Shown piece by piece: positions 43,439 through 52,628 of a stretch of 64,000 bases of DNA. The DNA lies in NCBI GenBank assembly GCA_041746105.1, contig JBGTHP010000047.1, positions 1 through 64,000 of the forward strand, written 5' to 3'. The stretch's first letter is position 1. The number at the start of each line of letters is the position of its first letter. Made by a program: the position numbers and the translations under genes. Source of the DNA: JBFHRE01 sp041746105. GTDB lineage: Bacteria; Actinomycetota; Acidimicrobiia; Spongiisociales; ZC4RG35. The notes below the pieces were generated by a model. It worked only from the letters and a program-made list of their open reading frames with translations, searched no databases and had not been told where the DNA came from.

Positions 43439-45801
43439 CCACTACCCACCACGAACTTCGAACTACCCCAGAAGTGGGCGGGATCGGTCATTCGATTCTG
43501 CGCAAGGAAGACGATCGGTTCATCCAGGGTGCCGGGAACTATCTCGACGATGTAAAGCTCCCTGGGATGCTCCATATGGCGATCCTGCGCTCGCCGCTGG
43601 CGCATGCCCGCATCATCTCGATCGACAGCTCGGAGGCGATGGCGATCCCGGGAGTCATCGCCGTGGTGACGGGTGAGATGCTCGCCGGGTACAACCTGGC
43701 GTGGATGCCAACTCTCTCGGGTGACACCCAGGCGGTTCTGGCGACCGACAAGGTCCGTTATCAGGGCCAGGAAGTAGCCGCGGTCATTGCCACCGACCCC
43801 TACATCGCCAAGGATGCGCTTGCGGGGATCATCGTCGACTACGAGGAATTGCAGGCGATCACAACGCCGCAGCAATCACTCGCCACCGACGTGTTGATCC
43901 GCGACGAAAAAGAAGGCCAGACCGACAACGTTGCCTATGAGTGGGAGGCAGGAGACAAGGCACTCACGGACGCGGCTTTTGCCGCCGCCGCTCGGATTGT
44001 CTCATTGGATAGTCACTATCCGAGGTCGCATCCTTCCCCCCTCGAGACTTGTGGCGCCGTTGCCGACGTCGACCCCATCACCGGTCAGGCCACGATCTAT
44101 CTGACCTCACAGGCCCCCCACGCCCACCGCACTTTGTTTGCGATCGTCGCCGGTCTGCCGGAGGAGAAAATCCGCATCATTTCGCCGGACATCGGAGGCG
44201 GATTTGGAAACAAGGTGCCGATCTATCCGGGATATGTGGTGGCAACCGCCGCCTCCTTGGTTATCGGCAAACCCGTGAAATGGATAGAAACCAGAAGCGA
44301 AAACTTGATCTCGACCGGTTTTGCTCGCGATTACCACATGCACGGCGAGTTGGCGATCGATGCCGATGGGCGGATCACGGGTATGCGTGCCTCGATCCTC
44401 TCCGATCAGGGAGCTTTCTTCGCCGACGCCCAGCCGACCAAGCTCAGAGCCGGACTGTTTCACATCTGCACCGGTAGTTACGACTTCGGAGCAGCTCACG
44501 TAACCGCAAAGGGCGCCTTCACCAACAAGGCCCCCGGCGGGGTGGCGTATCGCTGCTCGTTCCGGGTTACCGAGGCGTCGTATTTGATCGAGCGATTGGT
44601 GGACAAGGCGGCCCACGAGATGGGTGACGATCCGGCCGAGTTCCGTAGGCGCAACTTCATCCGGGCCGATCAGTTCCCTTATCTGTCCCCGACCGGTTTC
44701 GTCTACGACTCTGGCGACTACCACGGTGCGCTCGAGCTGGCGATGGAGATGATCGACTACGACGGTTGGCGGGCGAAGCAGGCCGAACCGCGCGCCGATG
44801 GCAAACGGATCGGCATCGGCATCGCTTCCTTCACCGAGGTTGTCGGCGCCGGCCCCTCCAAGGATTACGACATCGCCGGCCTCAAGATGTTCGACTCCGC
44901 CGAGCTCAGGGTGCATCCCACCGGCAAAGCGATCCTCAAGCTGGGAGTGAAGAGCCAGGGTCAAGGCCACGAGACGACCTTCGCCCAGATCGTCGCAGAA
45001 GAATTGGGCATCCCTGCGAACGACATAAAGGTGGTCGAAGGCGACACCGACAACACCCCTTACGGGTTGGGTACCTACGCGTCGCGTTCAACCCCGGTTG
45101 GTGGAGCGGCGACTGCAATGGTCTCTCGCAAGCTCAGGGAGAAGGCCCAGAAACTGGCGGCACACCTCTTGGAGGCATCCGAAGACGATCTCGATTGGGA
45201 ACCAGGCAAGTTCACGGTGCGCGGCTCGAGTGCCAGCGTCACCATCCAAGAATGCGCCTTCGCCGCGTACACCAACCATCCCCAAGGGATGGAAGCCGGA
45301 CTCGAGGGTGTGACCTATTACGACCCACCCAACATGACCTACCCGTTTGGCTCGTACATCGTTGTGGTCGAGGTCGACACCGCCGACGGCACCTGGAAGG
45401 TACTCGACATGGTGGCCGTCGACGACTGCGGCGTCCGGATCAACCCGATGATCGTCGATGGTCAGATAACGGGCGGTCTGACAGAAGGCTTCGCCAAGGC
45501 GAACATGCAATGGCTCAGCTTCGACGAGGACGGGAACTGTATCGGCACCAACTTCTTGGACTATCTGGTCCCGACTGCCTGGGAGACGCCGCGTTTCCGC
45601 CTCGGTGAAACGGTGACACCGTCGCCTCATCACCCGATCGGTGCGAAGGGAGTGGGCGAGTCGGCCACGGTTGGATCTCCTGCTGCTTACGTCAATGCGG
45701 TGGTCGACGCACTATGGGCCGACGGGGTGACCAACATCGACATGCCGGTTCTGCCGCACCGAGTGTGGGGTGCGGTCAATGGCATAGAAGTCAAGCCTTG
45801 A
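43435..45801 (+). CDS. coxL: Form I aerobic carbon monoxide dehydrogenase large subunit
   Basis: This is the 788-residue molybdenum-binding subunit. The active-site loop AYRCSFR (residues 371-377, bases 44545-44565) is the diagnostic form I signature; Cys 374 holds the copper of the Mo-Cu centre. GGGFGNK at 254-260 and GAKGVGESATVGSP near the C-terminus bind the molybdopterin cofactor. The enzyme oxidises CO to CO2 and gives electrons to respiration. The true start is the ATG at 43435, overlapping coxS by four bases. Its length is close to the usual ~800 residues. Confidence 0.95.
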   Translation: MTTTHHELRTTPEVGGIGHSILRKEDDRFIQGAGNYLDDVKLPGMLHMAILRSPLAHARIISIDSSEAMAIPGVIAVVTGEMLAGYNLAWMPTLSGDTQAVLATDKVRYQGQEVAAVIATDPYIAKDALAGIIVDYEELQAITTPQQSLATDVLIRDEKEGQTDNVAYEWEAGDKALTDAAFAAAARIVSLDSHYPRSHPSPLETCGAVADVDPITGQATIYLTSQAPHAHRTLFAIVAGLPEEKIRIISPDIGGGFGNKVPIYPGYVVATAASLVIGKPVKWIETRSENLISTGFARDYHMHGELAIDADGRITGMRASILSDQGAFFADAQPTKLRAGLFHICTGSYDFGAAHVTAKGAFTNKAPGGVAYRCSFRVTEASYLIERLVDKAAHEMGDDPAEFRRRNFIRADQFPYLSPTGFVYDSGDYHGALELAMEMIDYDGWRAKQAEPRADGKRIGIGIASFTEVVGAGPSKDYDIAGLKMFDSAELRVHPTGKAILKLGVKSQGQGHETTFAQIVAEELGIPANDIKVVEGDTDNTPYGLGTYASRSTPVGGAATAMVSRKLREKAQKLAAHLLEASEDDLDWEPGKFTVRGSSASVTIQECAFAAYTNHPQGMEAGLEGVTYYDPPNMTYPFGSYIVVVEVDTADGTWKVLDMVAVDDCGVRINPMIVDGQITGGLTEGFAKANMQWLSFDEDGNCIGTNFLDYLVPTAWETPRFRLGETVTPSPHHPIGAKGVGESATVGSPAAYVNAVVDALWADGVTNIDMPVLPHRVWGAVNGIEVKP

Positions 45802-45805
45802 GTCG

Positions 45806-46690
45806 ATGATGGATGTGTTGGGGCGAGCGGCGCAACTGCGCGAGCAGGGCAAGCCGTTCGCCATCGCCACCGTCACCTGGCGCCGGGCACCATCGTCGGG
45901 GAAGCCGGGATCGAAGGCGATCATATATCCAGATGGGACGGTTGAAGGTTGGATGGGAGGCGCCTGCGCCCAGCCGACGGTGGTACGAAACGCGCTGGAG
46001 GCGCTGGTCGATGGACGCCCTCGTACCCTGGTGCTGGGCGAGCCCGATCTTCGCGACGGCGTCGTCAACGTGTCGATGGCATGCTCCAGTGAAGGAGCGA
46101 TGGAGGTGTTCGTGGAACCGATAGCCGTGACCCAACATCTCGTTGTGGTGGGGTCATCGCCGATGACAGAGCTGCTCGCACGGCTGGCGGCCGAATTGGG
46201 CTGGCGGGTGTCGGCTACGGACGAGTCGGAGATCCTCGACGTCTCTTCCGGGTCATACGTCGTCGTTGCCACCCAGGGCCACTACGACGAACCCGCGGTT
46301 CAGGCCGCACTCGCCACCGATGCCGCATACGTCGGTCTGGTGGCATCGGAGAAGCGGGCGGCCAGTGTGCGAGAATGGCTTCGGAACAACGGCGTGACCG
46401 ATGAGCAGCTGGCACGGCTGCGCGCACCCGCCGGACTCGACCTAGGGCACGTGGCCCACGAGGAGATCGCGGTCGCGATCCTCGCCGAGCTGGTGGCGAC
46501 GCGAGCGATGTTGCCGATGGGACAGACGGAGGTTGAAATGCCAGAGGAAGCAATCGACCCGGTATGCGGGATGACGGTGGACGTCGCTACCGCTCGCTGG
46601 AGAAGTGAACATGACGGAAAAACGATCTACTTCTGTGCGCCCGGATGCCAGAAGGCGTATGACGCCAACCCGTCGGCCTTTGCGTCCTGA
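45806..46690 (+). CDS. XdhC/CoxF-type accessory protein with C-terminal YHS domain
   Basis: This 294-residue protein has an XdhC/CoxI-type N-terminal part (about 5-95: ATVTWRRAPSSGKPGSKAII, GWMGGACAQP). A Rossmann-like middle part (HLVVVGSSPMTELLARLAAE, VATQGHYDEPAVQAAL) follows, and then a YHS domain in the last ~45 residues (IDPVCGMTVDV, YFCAPGCQKAYDANP). XdhC proteins help insert sulfurated Mo cofactor. The YHS domain with Cys residues binds metal and might deliver copper for the Mo-Cu centre, which is inference. It is 4 bp after coxL. Confidence 0.85.
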   Translation: MMDVLGRAAQLREQGKPFAIATVTWRRAPSSGKPGSKAIIYPDGTVEGWMGGACAQPTVVRNALEALVDGRPRTLVLGEPDLRDGVVNVSMACSSEGAMEVFVEPIAVTQHLVVVGSSPMTELLARLAAELGWRVSATDESEILDVSSGSYVVVATQGHYDEPAVQAALATDAAYVGLVASEKRAASVREWLRNNGVTDEQLARLRAPAGLDLGHVAHEEIAVAILAELVATRAMLPMGQTEVEMPEEAIDPVCGMTVDVATARWRSEHDGKTIYFCAPGCQKAYDANPSAFAS

Positions 46691-46692
46691 GC

Positions 46693-47244
46693 ATGCAGAT
46701 ATCCCATACCTTTGATGTGGCCCGGCCGGTCGACACCGTCTGGACGTTTTTTCAGGATGTGCCTTCCGTGGCGCAATGCCTTCCCGGCGCCGAACTCACC
46801 GAGGACAAGGGCAACAACGTCTATGCCGGCAAGGTGTCGGTCAAGCTGGGACCGATGACCGCCACTTTTGAAGGGGAGGCCAATGTCACCCCGGACCCTG
46901 CCACCAAAACCGGACTGATCGACGGCAAGGGTGCCGACCGGAGGGGCGGCAGCCGCGGCCAGGTCAAGGTCAACTACGCGTTGGTTGCGGTTGGAACCGG
47001 CACCTCGGTGACGATCGATGCCGACGTCACCCTCTCGGGGGCGGCCGCCCAGTTCGGCCGGACCGGTCTCATCAACGAGATGTCGAATCGGCTCATCACG
47101 GAGTTCGTCGGCTGTGTCGAAGCCAAACTATCCGCCGAAACGGTCGAGGAAGCGGCGCAGGTGACCGCGGGCGAGGTCAAAGGTGTTTCGCTGTTCTTCG
47201 CCAGCCTCATTGCCTGGATCAAGAGGTTGTTCGGAAGGAAGTAG
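46693..47244 (+). CDS. coxG: CoxG-like SRPBCC protein, membrane-associated
   Basis: This 183-residue protein has an SRPBCC/polyketide-cyclase-like fold (residues about 1-145; FDVARPVDTVWTFFQDV, CLPGAELTE) and an amphipathic, Arg/Lys-ended C-terminus (LFFASLIAWIKRLFGRK) that fits membrane attachment. CoxG is reported to anchor CO dehydrogenase to the membrane. It is the last gene of the cox operon here, 2 bp after the XdhC-YHS gene. No coxD or coxE lies downstream in the window. Confidence 0.88.
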   Translation: MQISHTFDVARPVDTVWTFFQDVPSVAQCLPGAELTEDKGNNVYAGKVSVKLGPMTATFEGEANVTPDPATKTGLIDGKGADRRGGSRGQVKVNYALVAVGTGTSVTIDADVTLSGAAAQFGRTGLINEMSNRLITEFVGCVEAKLSAETVEEAAQVTAGEVKGVSLFFASLIAWIKRLFGRK

Positions 47245-47349
47245 CCGGCCTTTCGTGGCTCGGACTGCGCTCGCCGCCGTCGTCAGGAAAATATCGTTGG
47301 CTATCGTAAACGGTGGTTTTTTGTCGTAACGGTTTGATAGGTTGCCGGT

Positions 47350-48480
47350 ATGAGCAGCCATCCACTCATCGGCACTGCGATCGAGCGAAGCGACGACCAG
47401 GACTGGTTGAACGCGGCTCCCACCGACTGGGTGGAACAGCGTCTCGTCGAGTTGGAATCGGTGATTGCGAGCACCCGATCGGAACAGGCGAGGTTGCTGT
47501 CAGAGATCGACCGGCGCCAGGTTCCCACCGGGGACGGATGCCGGTCTCTCGATGAATGGATCGCCGGTCGCCTCGATGTTTCGTCCGAGACGGCAGCCCA
47601 TCTCCGCCTTGTCAGCCGCCGACCGATCGAACCCGAGACGATGAGTTTCGACAAGTTGGTTGCGGTGACCCGACTTGCCGAAGTCACGGACGACGGCTTC
47701 GCCATGACCATGGCGCCCCTCTTTGACGTCTCCGGGATTCGTCGGCTTGCCGGCCGCCGCAAGGTCACGGCCGATGACGAGAGGGAGACCGCCGACGCTC
47801 GCTATCTGGTGATGCAACCGAACCTCGATCGTTCGTCGTGGAGGACGTGGGGGTTGTTGACGGGCGTCGACGGTGCAGCAGTTGAGAAGGCTCTGGTCGA
47901 CAGGGCCGACCAATTCCCGACCCCGCCCGACTGCGAGCGCGACTCGATCGGCCGCCGCATGGCCGATGCCCTCACCTCGATCTGCCAGGACTCACTCGAC
48001 GGCAACTCCGGCATTGGCGGCGCCGTTCCTGACGTCACGGTCTTTGTTGACGCCGATGCCCTCGTCGACGGCGATTCTGTATCCGGCGTCCGCACCGGAA
48101 CGGGTCACAGCGTGGGGCCAAGAACCCTCGAAGAGCTTCTCTGTGTCGGCACCATCTCGGTGGTGGCAACAGACGGACTCAAACCGGTGGCCACGTCACG
48201 GCGCACGAGGGCCATCCCCCGTTCTATCCGCCACTTTGTCGCCCGGCGAGACCAGGGCCGGTGCACCGCCGATGGATGTTCGAGCCGCTATCGACTCCAG
48301 CCTCATCACATTGTTCCGTTCTCCCAAGGGGGTGACCATCACCCAGATAACCTCGCCACGCTGTGCTGGTACCACCACCACATAGTCGTCCACGCCAACG
48401 GCTTCGAGATCGACCCGGCCACCCCGACGCACCGCCGGCGTTTCTACCGATCCAAATCTGGAACCGACCCACCGATCTGA
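47350..48480 (+). CDS. DUF222 and HNH-endonuclease domain protein
   Basis: This 376-residue protein is of the actinobacterial 13E12/DUF222 type. It has a helical N-terminal domain with SLDEWIAGRLDVSSETAAH, a variable middle, and a C-terminal HNH domain: RDQGRCTADGC, LQPHHIVPFSQGGDHHPDNL, LCWYHHHIVVH. The Cys and His zinc/metal residues of the HNH are complete. Such genes are abundant and repetitive in actinobacteria, and their DNA target is unknown. It stands alone after coxG with about 105 bp between. Confidence 0.88.
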   Translation: MSSHPLIGTAIERSDDQDWLNAAPTDWVEQRLVELESVIASTRSEQARLLSEIDRRQVPTGDGCRSLDEWIAGRLDVSSETAAHLRLVSRRPIEPETMSFDKLVAVTRLAEVTDDGFAMTMAPLFDVSGIRRLAGRRKVTADDERETADARYLVMQPNLDRSSWRTWGLLTGVDGAAVEKALVDRADQFPTPPDCERDSIGRRMADALTSICQDSLDGNSGIGGAVPDVTVFVDADALVDGDSVSGVRTGTGHSVGPRTLEELLCVGTISVVATDGLKPVATSRRTRAIPRSIRHFVARRDQGRCTADGCSSRYRLQPHHIVPFSQGGDHHPDNLATLCWYHHHIVVHANGFEIDPATPTHRRRFYRSKSGTDPPI

Positions 48481-48744
48481 TCAATTCACCATCGCGACGC
48501 CCCCACGCCGGGTGGGAGCCGCGCTTCGTCGAAACATCACGTTCCCTCAGATTCTTACGTTCGCCCAGTTCGATTGTTTTGCCGTGCTCCGGTGAGTCCG
48601 AGGGTGCTGGTTAGAGTCCCGCCCATTGTTCAACCGGCGAACTTGGAGGCGAACGGTGAGAGTTCAGATCGCCGTCGTTGAGGTCTCAACCCCACGAACG
48701 CATGCCCTGCAAACCCGGTCGCCGTCCACGATTCTTGAATAGTG
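48481..48744. other. Intergenic stretch without recognised features
   Basis: This 264-bp gap lies between the HNH gene and an MFS gene. I see no convincing gene, hairpin or repeat in it. It may hold the promoter of the MFS gene. Confidence 0.4.
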
Positions 48745-49971
48745 ATGGGACCTGAGCCCATGCCCGAGCCCGCAGGAAGGTGGCACCAGCTCGGTCTCCT
48801 CGCCGCATCAATGGTCTTGGCGATGACGACCTGGTTTTCGGCGTCGGCGGTGCTGCCGCAACTCTCCATAGAGTGGGACCTCACCACCGCCGCCACCGCC
48901 TGGCTGACGATCGCGGTTCAGTTGGGTTTCGTGTTCGGCGCTCTGATCTCGGCCGCGCTCAACTTGGCCGATCTGATCGAACCCCGACGCCTCGTCCTTG
49001 CCGGCGCCCTCGGGGCCGCCGCTTCGAATCTGGTGTTGCTTGCGGCAAGCGGGATGGGACTTGCGCTTCCGGCAAGGTTCGCCACCGGCGCTTTTCTGGC
49101 AGCTGTTTACCCGCCTGCCCTCAAGGCGATGTCGACGTGGTTTCGCCGGGGTAGGGGGCTGGCCCTTGGCGTCATGGTGGGCGCGCTCACCCTCGGGTCG
49201 GCGCTACCGCATTTGGTCAATGGACTCGGCGGAGCCCGATGGCAGACGGTGATCCTGGTGACTTCGATTGCCACCGTTGGTGGCGGAGCCATCGCCGAGT
49301 TTTTCACCAGAGACGGTCCCCATGTGTTTCCGCGAGCGGTGTTCAACCCCCGCCAGATGGGTCTCATCGCCCGCGACCGGGGCGTGCGGTTGGCGTCGAT
49401 CGGATATTTCGGTCACATGTGGGAGCTGTATGCGATGTGGGCTTGGTTTGCCGCGTTTTTTGCGGACACGATGACACTGAAGGGGAGACCGGACGAAGGC
49501 GGGCTTGTGTCGGTGGTGACGTTTGCGGTGATAGGAGCGGGTGCGATCGGATGTTATCTCGGCGGTGTTCTTGGTGACCGTTGGGGAAGGACCCGGACAA
49601 CGGCCGCTGCTATGACGTTATCTGGGCTCTGTGCTCTCGTGATCGGCGGTGTCCGCCATGGCCCGCTCGCTCTGACTGTGATGCTCGCGTTGGTCTGGGG
49701 TGTGTCTGTGGTCGCCGACTCTGCCCAGTTTTCGGCGATGGTGACCGAGGTCGGCGACCAAGCCTATGTGGGAACGGCGGTCACGCTCCAACTGGCGGTC
49801 GGGTTCGTTCTCACCGTCGCCACCATCTGGTTGGTGCCTCAGTTGCGCGACACCGTTGGCTGGGACTGGGCGTTTGTGATTCTGGTTCCAGGACCTCTTC
49901 TGGGTGTGCTGGCGATGGTGCGCCTTGCCCGATCGCCGGTTGCAGTTCACATCGCGGGCGGTAGGGGTTGA
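48745..49971 (+). CDS. MFS transporter (CynX/NarK-like)
   Basis: This ~408-residue permease has about 12 hydrophobic segments. The N-terminal half has TTWFSASAVLPQLSIEWDL in helix 1, a style seen in CynX/NNP-like major facilitators, and GGVLGDRWGRTRTT is motif A-like in the second half. There is no regulator nearby and the substrate is unknown. A GTG one codon upstream is an alternative start. It converges on the 49985 gene. Confidence 0.85.
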   Translation: MGPEPMPEPAGRWHQLGLLAASMVLAMTTWFSASAVLPQLSIEWDLTTAATAWLTIAVQLGFVFGALISAALNLADLIEPRRLVLAGALGAAASNLVLLAASGMGLALPARFATGAFLAAVYPPALKAMSTWFRRGRGLALGVMVGALTLGSALPHLVNGLGGARWQTVILVTSIATVGGGAIAEFFTRDGPHVFPRAVFNPRQMGLIARDRGVRLASIGYFGHMWELYAMWAWFAAFFADTMTLKGRPDEGGLVSVVTFAVIGAGAIGCYLGGVLGDRWGRTRTTAAAMTLSGLCALVIGGVRHGPLALTVMLALVWGVSVVADSAQFSAMVTEVGDQAYVGTAVTLQLAVGFVLTVATIWLVPQLRDTVGWDWAFVILVPGPLLGVLAMVRLARSPVAVHIAGGRG

Positions 49972-49984
49972 CCTTGACGCCGTT

Positions 49985-50524
49985 TCAGTGGTGGGTGTCG
50001 GATCGGGGACGGACTATGAGATCTACCAGATTCAGCGGGACGACGGTTTCGATCGAATCCACGATCAGAAGAATGTGATCGGAAGCGGCAACCGCTATCA
50101 CTCCCCGGTGTTCTGACTCGCCTACCACGATCGTCACCACCTCTCCCGTTTGTTCAAACTCTGCCAGTCGCGCTTTCAGCGTCACCGACCCTTTTGACAA
50201 TGTGGTTCCCCCACTTGGACTCTTCACGATCGACCACGTGCAGGTCGAGTAACGAACGTCGACCGACAGATGATCGGTATCGACGCTCATGTAATCCTTT
50301 CCTACGTGGACGACCAGTCCCGTGAGTTCCCCTCGTGGAACGGCGAGCCTCACCGAGTCTCCCCGCTCGGCAATCCCACGCGCAACATCTGCCATCGTTC
50401 TTCGGCGCAGGCGTCCCTGGTGAGTCTCGAGTTCGGTGATTGCCGCCTCATCCAGGATCTCGGAGCCGGCACCGGCCCGTAGATATCTGTTCAGTTCATC
50501 AAGAGGCTCACTCGGTTGAGGCAT
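49985..50524 (-). CDS. Conserved-looking hypothetical protein next to the Tad locus
   Basis: This 179-residue soluble protein has helical start residues (LDELNRYLRAG) and a beta-rich C-terminal two thirds (VRLAVPRGELTGLVVHVGKDY, GVIAVAASDHILLIVDSIETVVP). I do not recognise a family. It is divergent from the Tad operon across the palindrome at 50681. A role in Tad regulation is possible but unproven. Confidence 0.6.
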   Translation of the reverse strand: MPQPSEPLDELNRYLRAGAGSEILDEAAITELETHQGRLRRRTMADVARGIAERGDSVRLAVPRGELTGLVVHVGKDYMSVDTDHLSVDVRYSTCTWSIVKSPSGGTTLSKGSVTLKARLAEFEQTGEVVTIVVGESEHRGVIAVAASDHILLIVDSIETVVPLNLVDLIVRPRSDTHH

Positions 50525-50640
50525 TCCTCGACACTAGGTGGGTCGGTGCAGCAGCGCTCCATGAGCAAGGGCAGAGCGAAACACCCTAGGCAGGCCCAAA
50601 CCTGGCACCTACGATGACCTTCGGGAGGAGTGCTTCCGCC

Positions 50641-50670
50641 TCGGCAGGTGGACACTCGGCAGGTGGACAC
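50641..50670. repeat. Two tandem copies of a 15-bp unit
   Basis: The unit TCGGCAGGTGGACAC occurs twice in direct tandem, at 50641-50655 and 50656-50670. Each copy includes GGTGGACA, which is complementary to TGTCCACC at 50713-50720 on the far side of the palindrome. The repeat is 10 bp before the palindrome. Confidence 0.75.
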
Positions 50671-50680
50671 TCGCATGGGT

Positions 50681-50715
50681 ACAGATTCTCCGGCAGCGGC
50701 TGCCGGAGAATCTGT
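50681..50715. promoter_or_regulatory. 35-bp perfect palindrome in the Tad leader
   Basis: Two perfect 17-bp arms (ACAGATTCTCCGGCAGC and its reverse complement) are separated by a single G. It lies 28 bp before the first Tad gene (GTG 50743). No U-run follows on either strand, so it is not a standard terminator. It could be an operator, a recombination site or an RNA hairpin. Confidence 0.75.
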
Positions 50716-50742
50716 CCACCGTTGCGTGGCTAGGGGCTGGGA

Positions 50743-51468
50743 GTGAGCGGACTATTGGGACAACCGGGCACGGGGGATCTGTCATCTGTAGCGGACCGCC
50801 GCCCGAACCAGACCTTCCCGATCCGCCGTCGACCATGGTGGGCGCGAATATCCGGGGCGCATGTTGCGATGGTGCTCGCGGGTGCTCTGGCGTTGCTATT
50901 GAATCTGTCCCTCCTCCGCAACGATGACCTCATCGAGGTCGCTTCGGTGCGTTCGGCGGTCGAACCTGGCTCGGAGTTTGTGGCTTCGATGGTGGCCTGG
51001 GTCGAAGTGGAAAGCACCACAGACCTAGCCGCACCTCTTGTGGTGCGCTCTGAACTGGGAAACCTGCTCGGAAGAATCGTTTCAGCACCCCTTGCGGCGG
51101 GCGATCTGGTGGTGGAGTCGCTTCTGAACCTGCCGGCAGCGCCATCTGAGTTGCGGTCGTTCTCGATTCCGGTGGCTCCGGCCCATGCCGTCGGCGGCGA
51201 CGTTTCGGTCGGTGACATCGTTGATGTGATCGCCACGGTCGACGGGGTTGCGCGGTACGTGGCGATCGGCGCTCCGGTGTTGTCGGTTCCATCGACCGAA
51301 AGGCGCGGTTTGGCAGGCCCTGGTGACTTTTTTGTGGTTGTCGCGGTGGATGCCGACACCGCCCTCATCCTCGCCGGCGCGATCGAATCAAGCGCAATCG
51401 ACCTGGTGGTTTCGACCGGTGCGCCCACTCCCAATGTCACAGCGCTCTCCATCACCGAGGGGGATTGA
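50743..51468 (+). CDS. SAF-domain pilus assembly protein, RcpC/CpaB-like
   Basis: This 241-residue protein has a basic N-terminus, one membrane helix (about 38-58), and then an SAF domain and RcpC/CpaB-type C-terminal domain (PLVVRSELGNLLGRIVSAPL, AHAVGGDVSVGDIVDVIATV). In Tad systems CpaB is a cell-envelope assembly protein. The start is the GTG at 50743. It begins the Tad operon and ends overlapping the next gene. Confidence 0.8.
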   Translation: MSGLLGQPGTGDLSSVADRRPNQTFPIRRRPWWARISGAHVAMVLAGALALLLNLSLLRNDDLIEVASVRSAVEPGSEFVASMVAWVEVESTTDLAAPLVVRSELGNLLGRIVSAPLAAGDLVVESLLNLPAAPSELRSFSIPVAPAHAVGGDVSVGDIVDVIATVDGVARYVAIGAPVLSVPSTERRGLAGPGDFFVVVAVDADTALILAGAIESSAIDLVVSTGAPTPNVTALSITEGD

Positions 51469-51470
51469 TC

Positions 51471-52628
51471 GTGGAACCGGAGCTCGCTCTGGCGTTGTCC
51501 ACTCGTGATTGGACCGACCACCTCCACCGCTTCTTGGCAGATCATGGCGGAGCCAGAGTCCGTGTCAATGCGATCGGTCCCGACGACCTTCTGGCGGAGG
51601 GTTTTCACATCCTTCTCATCGACGACATCTGTTCATTCCTCACACCCCGATTGGTGACGGCTCTCGAACAGTCGGGTCGTGCCGTGATCGGCGTCTACGA
51701 CCCCAAGGAAGCCGAGAGTGGGAGAACCCGTCTGCTCGAAGCGGGGATCACGGCGACGGTGGCTTCGTCGGCAGAGCCCGAGTCATTTCTCGAAGTGATT
51801 CGAGCGGCTATCGAGCGTCTGGATTGGCCGCCGCAGTCAATGCCACCGCCACAAACCGCATCGGAAGCTTTCGTCGCGTCAGGTTTGATCGCGGTCGGTG
51901 GACCACCCGGTGGCGCCGGGTCAACCGAGGTAGCGATCGCGATGGCGGTGCGTTTGGCCGAGGCCGGTGAGCGGGTGGCCCTGTTGGATCTCGACCATCA
52001 ATGCCCGGCGATTGCACAGCGGCTTGCTCTACCGCTTCATCCAAACCTGTTGACCGCACTCGACTCGTACGAACATCGCCCCGACCAGATCGCCGCCGAA
52101 TTGCTCGCCGTCGGCAGGCCGGCGTTCTGGGTGTTGCCCGGGGCTGCTGCCGAGGTGGGTTGGTCTCGCGTCAAACCTTATGCACTGACCGGCCTGTTGA
52201 AGGCGATCTCGGCTCACTTTGACCGTGTCATTCTCAATTTGGGACCGGTGCAGGATCCTGGGCCTGTCCGAGGGGGCGCGCCGGGCCCGATCTCCTCGGC
52301 GGTCTTGAGCTGCTCGGATCGTCTGGTGGCCGTCGGAGCGGCCTCACCAATCGGCCTGACGCGCCTGATCGATTGGCTGGCGGTAGTGGAACCGAGCCTC
52401 GCGCACCCTGCCGATGTTGTTCTCAACCAGAGTCCTCGTGATGCAAAACGTAAAGCGGATCTCGTTTCCGAGCTCGTCCGGAGTTATCGGCCTGCATCTT
52501 TGGCGACGGCTCCTTTCGACCCTGAGGTGGTGGCCGCTGCCTGGGATGGACGCCCGGTGACCAAAGGAAGGTACAAGCGGGCGGTCGACGCCTGGATCGA
52601 AGAGACGTTTGGCGCAATTCATGGCTGA
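51471..52628 (+). CDS. CpaE/TadZ-like ATPase with degenerate Walker A
   Basis: This ~385-residue protein has an N-terminal receiver-like domain (ILLIDDICSFL, VIGVYDPKEAESGRTRLLE) and a ParA/MinD-type ATPase half. The P-loop is GGPPGGAGSTEVAIAMA, which lacks the usual Lys in GxGGxGK-S/T, as reported for TadZ proteins. ALLDLDHQCPA follows. It probably positions the pilus machine at the membrane. The GTG at 51471 or TTG at 51465 starts it, overlapping the CpaB-like gene. Confidence 0.82.
   Translation: MEPELALALSTRDWTDHLHRFLADHGGARVRVNAIGPDDLLAEGFHILLIDDICSFLTPRLVTALEQSGRAVIGVYDPKEAESGRTRLLEAGITATVASSAEPESFLEVIRAAIERLDWPPQSMPPPQTASEAFVASGLIAVGGPPGGAGSTEVAIAMAVRLAEAGERVALLDLDHQCPAIAQRLALPLHPNLLTALDSYEHRPDQIAAELLAVGRPAFWVLPGAAAEVGWSRVKPYALTGLLKAISAHFDRVILNLGPVQDPGPVRGGAPGPISSAVLSCSDRLVAVGAASPIGLTRLIDWLAVVEPSLAHPADVVLNQSPRDAKRKADLVSELVRSYRPASLATAPFDPEVVAAAWDGRPVTKGRYKRAVDAWIEETFGAIHG

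Noticed and set aside
50681..50715. The palindrome as an intrinsic terminator of the 49985 gene or of the upstream region
   Set aside because: There is no T-run on either side in either direction, and it lies on the 5' side of both divergent genes.
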